Assembly (NCBI GenBank): GCA_017654935.2
Contig: CM065699.1
Location: 39,307,950 to 39,371,949, forward strand
Reading direction: 5' to 3'
From: Phymorhynchus buccinoides
Taxonomy: Eukaryota; Mollusca; Gastropoda; Neogastropoda; Raphitomidae
Length of the DNA: 64,000 nucleotides
Shown here: piece by piece, positions 60,040 to 64,000 of the stretch
How positions within the stretch are numbered: the first letter of the stretch is position 1
Layout: every line of letters begins with the position of its first letter
The notes under the pieces: model-generated
What the model saw: only the letters and a program-made list of their open reading frames with translations
Databases searched by the model: none
What the model was told of the DNA's origin: nothing
Program-made: the position numbers and the translations under genes

Positions 60040-60715
60040 CAATAAGCTCGGAATTACACAAAGCTCTCAGCTTGACGAGTTTGCTTCCAGGGAGGTAAAA
60101 ATCCGTGCGCACCACCATATACTTGGGCCACGTCTAAATCTCGCTTTGCTCCCTTACAGAGCACATTTGTTTTTGCTCTTACTTTGGCGTTCGCAAAAAT
60201 TCGTTCCTCCACCTTCTTGGAATTCTGTGCTTGTAACTTCTCTGATCTCCACTAACCCTCTTTGATTCTGCCTTTTCGCCTTTGCTTACTGTCTCTTGCC
60301 TATCTTTCTACTTATTCTCCTGCCCTTTTTCCCAAAACATTTTGTTTTCTCCAATAATGTTTCTCCGTTGAGCTCCTCGACATCGGAATGTGTCGTGGCT
60401 GTGCGCAGCGGGGAGACACAGCGAAATAGCTGTGAAAAACCGGACACATCATGTAGGGGAAAGAACGGGGTAAAAAGCGCATGGGCGTGTAGAAGCCCAC
60501 CCCAATTAATCTCATGATAAATAAGAAAATTTCAGTATCTTTTGCCTCCATGAGACGAGCGTGTAATGATCTAGCATTCGTCTCATGGGGCAAATTTGAC
60601 TGAAATTTTCTTTATTCATGAGATAATTGGGGTGGTGCGTTCTACCGCCCATGCGCTTTATTTCCCCGTCATTCCCCTATGTAACTTAGACCAATTATGT
60701 GGATACGCAGAAGAA
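60040..60715 (+). repeat. Longest copy of the GAA-tailed retroposon, split by a hairpin
   Basis: Begins with the CGGAATTA/GGGAGGTAAA part known from 38304 and 58790, continues with CTCCACCTTCTTGGAATTCTG (as 10790, 33130), then CTCCTCGACATCGGAATGTG (as 6100), and ends GCAGAAGAAGAATTATC at about 60715. It therefore shows that those separate fragments belong to one family. 60457-60685 is an insertion. Confidence 0.6.
60460..60685. mobile_element. Foldback element, ~95-bp arms
   Basis: TAGGGGAAAGAACGGGG / CCCCGTCATTCCCCTA at the ends, AAGCGCATGGGCG / CGCCCATGCGCTT, CACCCCAATTAATCTCATGA / TCATGAGATAATTGGGGTG, and TTTGCCTCCATGAGACGA / TCGTCTCATGGGGCAAA near the centre. It is inserted in the retroposon at 60040. 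Confidence 0.85.
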
Positions 60716-60835
60716 GAATTATCGTGCAAAACCTTTATGAGTTACATTAGGCCTACTATCCTCGTAGTTATTGATCCACACTAGTGGGCGGAATCACATA
60801 TGTATAAAAAGCCAACTGTCCGTGTTGTGTGATGC

Positions 60836-60952
60836 TGTGTGTGTGTGTGTGTGTGTTTGTGTGCTTGTGCGTGTGCGTGTGCGTGTGCGTGTGTGCTGCG
60901 TGTGTGCGTGCGTGCGTGCGTGCGTACGTGCGTGCGTGCGTGCCGTGTGTAT
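60836..60952. repeat. GT/GTGC microsatellite
   Basis: Long GT, GTGC and GTGCGT runs; ORFs of alternating C and V are artefacts. Confidence 0.9.
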
Positions 60953-60954
60953 TT

Positions 60955-61130
60955 GGAACACAGAACGAGCCTTATAACTCCGCCGTTTTTTCGACCGAAT
61001 CGCTTCTCGTCGAAGTTGCTGTGAGCCCTAACGTGGCCATGGCAATGTCAACCAAGGCGGCCGTGTTCATTTGCGCGGTTTGTGCAAATGCGCAACATAT
61101 CTCGTGTCTCCACGGCCCTCTCTGTGCGCC
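60955..61130 (-). repeat. Reverse copy of the 43.7-kb repeat
   Basis: AACTCCGCCGTTTTTTCGACC, CGAATCGCTT, GTGAGCCCTAACGTGGCCAT and CATTTGCGCGGTTTGTGCAAA are the reverse complement of 43690-43850. The CA/GT tract lies at the same relative side in both. Confidence 0.75.
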
Positions 61131-61289
61131 CAGTAATCTCGGCTCTCCTCTGGACAGATTGCCTTCTTGAATTTTGGAAGGTCACGTGTGACGGGACGGT
61201 GACTTAGGCTGTGTGCCAAACTGAAGCGAATCGATTTATCAACGGCGCGCGATATGCGCCGCTTGACTCGTTGACATTAACAAACACAC

Positions 61290-61361
61290 CCAACACGTAC
61301 ACACACACACACCTACACACACCACACTCCTACCTACACACACCTACACACACACACCTAC

Positions 61362-61411
<50 letters not shown>

Positions 61412-61605
61412 CACACACACACACCACACACACACACACACACCCCGACCGCACACACACACACACACACACAACACACACGCACGCACGCACGCACGCA
61501 CGCACACACGCACGCACGCACCGCACGCTACGCAAACGCACACACACGTACACGCACTACGCACACGCACACGAACACCTACACACACACACACACACTA
61601 TTTAC
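61290..61605. repeat. CA-rich microsatellite
   Basis: About 300 bp of CA, CACG and CGCA runs with interruptions. Confidence 0.92.
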
Positions 61606-62024
61606 AATTTAAATTTGATTCGTATTTTTCAGTATTTGATTCGTACTTTCTTCTTGTTCATGGCGACAGGATAGGAAAAAAGCTTGTAGATTACGCCTTT
61701 ATCGTCAATACAGATCATTGTTTTGACTTGACCTTGAACTTGACACGACATACGGACACAAGCAACGCACAGACCCTCGTTCCATTCCAAAGTACCCCCG
61801 TTTCTGTAGAACTGGTAGTACAAAAGGGGCGTCCCTGGCTATGCGGCGAGACGGGAAATGCGAATCGATTTTTTTTTTTTACCGTTTTACCCTCCCTGTT
61901 TTGTTTAAAAAAGGAACACTCGAAAACTGGGTCAGTGGTTTATTGGCGGCTATCTTTGTGTCTCCAAGTGTGAGACTACTGACCTTCTTCCTGTGCCTGC
62001 GACATGATCTACTATAAGTGTTGC

Positions 62025-62262
62025 TGACGTCTACAGAGCAGGATTGGCACATCTACCAAGCGGGATTGCACATGACGTCTATAGAGGCATGATTGCTCAT
62101 TATTACACGAGCAGGATTGCACATGACGTCTACAGAGCAGGATGGCACATCTACACTAATAGCAGGGATTGCACTGACGTCTTAAGCAGGATTGCTCATT
62201 ATTCACACGAGCAAGGACTGCACATGACGTCTCAGAGCAGGATTGCACGATCCTGGTGCTAT
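62025..62262. repeat. Degenerate ~35-45-bp tandem array with TGACGTC
   Basis: Repeated AGCAGGATTGCACATGACGTC / TACAGAGCAGGATTGGCACATC blocks; TGACGTC occurs five times (62025, 62074, 62135, 62175, 62227). Units differ by many one-base indels. Confidence 0.8.
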
Positions 62263-63414
62263 ATCATAAAGTGACAACCTCTGTTGTTTTGTTGTAATGT
62301 AATGTACACGTGCAAATGCTCATTGACAGTCGAGTGCAACTTTTTTTTTCAATGTCGTTTTGGTTTGAATTTCAAGGGCTTTGCTCGATAAGTGTCCCTT
62401 CTAACGAGAGACGGGACGAGAAGAAGAAAAAAAAGAACGAAGCAACCAAGTAACGCATTACCTTTGAGTAGTTGTTGTTTGAAGTTTGAGAAATCTTCGC
62501 AACTTTTGTGTGTGTGTGACAGAGAGAGACGAAATTGGTAAGTAGAGAAAACGTGTGTGTGTGTTTGTGTGTGTGTGTGGTGTGCGCGTGTGCTGGTGTG
62601 CGTGCGTCCAGTGCGTGTGTGTGTGTTGTGTCGTGCGATGAGCGTGCGGTGTGCGTGCGTGCCGTGCTTGCGTGCGTGAATCTCGAGTGTGTGTCAGCTC
62701 GGTGTAATTGTGTGTTATATGTGTGTTGGTCGCTGTTCTGTGTCTGTCGTGGTGTGTTTTGATCTGTGTCGCGAGTGTCTCTGATGTCCTGTCATACAAA
62801 CAAGCTGAGGCTTCACCGCTTTCAAAAACTTAACAAACAGCACTGTCATGCTGCAGCGACCAGTGTCGATTTATAGTTGTGGGTAAAAGGGCCTGTCTGA
62901 TTTGCAAAGGAACCGTCGGCATTTTTACCCACTATTAAAATAACAAAAAGTATCGAACACTGATTGGCTGTATTGTCCTTGCTTGCGCCTCAGCAACAAA
63001 GGTCCAAGCGTTAAAGTTAAGTGAAAATTAAATAAAGTAGGAACTTCCTCTCGTAAATGAACTTCCCTTGGGTTTACCAAAGTTTTTAAGGCACCGATTC
63101 GCCCTGCAAATGTGAGTAGCTGCCATCAACAATACTAAAGGATCCAAAGGTCCATTCCCTTAAAAAAGGATGACTACAGTACCTTGCTTATTACGACAAC
63201 CACCCACACAGTACCAACACAGTGGTAGCGAGCTTGTTCTCACAAACTAAATCAACATACATTCAGGAATGGCATAGCTTCTAGTCTGAATAATGCTACA
63301 CTTAGCAACACCAGCAAGGAACAAACTGGTATGCCTCGATGGAAGTTTGGTTATCAAATATGCACATCGTTGATTTGTTGGGAGCAACTCTCGCTAACCT
63401 ACTGTTGTTGTGGA
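62263..63414. other. No gene; GT-rich tract
   Basis: 62552-62770 is an irregular GT/GCGT tract. The remainder is AT-rich without a supported exon. Confidence 0.45.
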
Positions 63415-63730
63415 GAGACAGTAGAGAGAGAGCGAGAGAGAGCAGAGAGAGAAGAGAGAGAGGAGATAGAGAGAGAGGAGAGAGTCAGCCGATTTTTTTA
63501 ATTACAAGGGATGAGATAAGTACTCACCTCTTACTTGAGATACAGCGAGGAGAGAGAGAGAACAAAAACAAGAACGTTTCAATGACCGGGCCATCTCCAG
63601 GTCAAAAGTGAACAAATGGCAAGGGGGAATTGTTAAATTCAACCAATATAAAGGGGGGGGGATCTCATAACATACAGAGAGAGAGAGTAGAGAGAGAGAG
63701 AGGAGAGTCAGAGAGAAGAGAGAAGGAGTG
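63415..63730. repeat. GA-rich microsatellites
   Basis: AGAGAGAGAGCGAGAGAGAG at 63421-63482, a smaller tract at 63547 and a third at 63676-63727. Confidence 0.85.
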
Positions 63731-63922
63731 GAACGTAACTAATTTGAAAGGAACCTGTTATAAGCTGTTGGATTGTGTGACCAATTCCCTGTGATACATC
63801 ACCCCCCCCCCCCCACCCCCACCCTGACCTTTCTTCCAACACACTTCGTTCTGTCCGCTTCCTTATGCTAACGTCACCCCACCACCCCAACCAAAATAAA
63901 TATCTAAAAAATCTCATTCGCA

Positions 63923-64000
63923 GGCACAACCATGGGCAATGTTCCGTGCCTGCGTGGTGGTCTTGAGGCAAGGCCAGGAGGTTTTCCGGGCGGGGACATG
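63923..64000 (+). CDS. Possible exon running off the window
   Basis: A good acceptor (AAAAAATCTCATTCGCAG) precedes an open frame of at least 25 codons starting AQPWAMFRACVVVLRQGQ, with GC content well above the preceding AT-rich sequence. The product is not recognised, and the exon end lies outside. An alternative frame starting MGNVPCLRGG cannot be excluded. Confidence 0.35.

Noticed and set aside
59265..60042. ORFs of up to 255 codons around 59.3-60.0 kb
   Set aside because: They read through 500 N.
61211..61612. 133-codon THTHT-rich ORF and its antisense C/V-rich partners
   Set aside because: Translation of a CA/GT microsatellite.

Overview
This window is eukaryotic, AT-rich and repeat-rich. 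It has intron-containing genes on the minus strand, tRNA-headed SINEs, many small terminal-inverted-repeat (TIR) elements, non-LTR retrotransposon 3' ends, a DIRS retrotransposon, and a scaffold gap of exactly 500 N (59511-60010). The repeat style (SINE with a shared central core, TTAGGG telomere-type hexamers, endogenous Rep genes, DIRS with inverted ends) fits a marine invertebrate, most likely a mollusc and probably a gastropod. The species cannot be fixed from sequence alone.

Only two host genes can be supported with internal consistency, both on the minus strand. (1) A FAM69/DIPK1-type divergent protein kinase gene at 32034-37657 has three coding exons (219, 885 and 243 bp), all joined in phase 0, giving about 448 residues with an N-terminal membrane anchor. 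(2) An unidentified gene is represented by its last three exons (57639-57714, 56306-56445, 48545-48799). Their phases agree, and its last intron holds a complete 6.1-kb DIRS element. A further plus-strand exon may run off the right edge (63923-64000).

The left third (1-18 kb) is a mosaic of TIR elements, minisatellites, SINEs and pieces of dead transposons: a THAP domain, Ty3/gypsy gag and integrase remnants, a non-autonomous hAT element keeping a BED/TTF-like zinc-finger exon, and an HTH transposase fragment. A 113-bp minisatellite (7.66-8.81 kb) is interrupted by a 398-bp hairpin element that carries telomere-like hexamers in both arms and has an 8-bp target duplication.

At 19.9-22.5 kb lie two broken copies of a Rep gene of circular ssDNA (CRESS) viruses. 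A pair of near-identical 97-bp direct repeats flanks them. The two copies differ mainly at silent positions, which suggests they diverged while still under protein-level selection.

From 23 to 48 kb are more TIR families. A piggyBac-like MITE with TTAA flanks occurs five times, and one copy sits exactly on the seam of a tandem duplication. Decayed LINE reverse-transcriptase C-termini are also present. From 48.8 to 54.9 kb is the DIRS element (Gag-like ORF, RT/RNase H ORF, tyrosine recombinase with one frameshift, inverted terminal repeats, internal complementary region). It ends 24 bp from the 3' splice site of the unidentified gene. The right end (55-64 kb) holds 42-bp and 25-bp tandem arrays, near-perfect hairpins, the gap, and GT/CA/GA microsatellites. 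No rRNA gene, functional tRNA gene or CRISPR array was seen.
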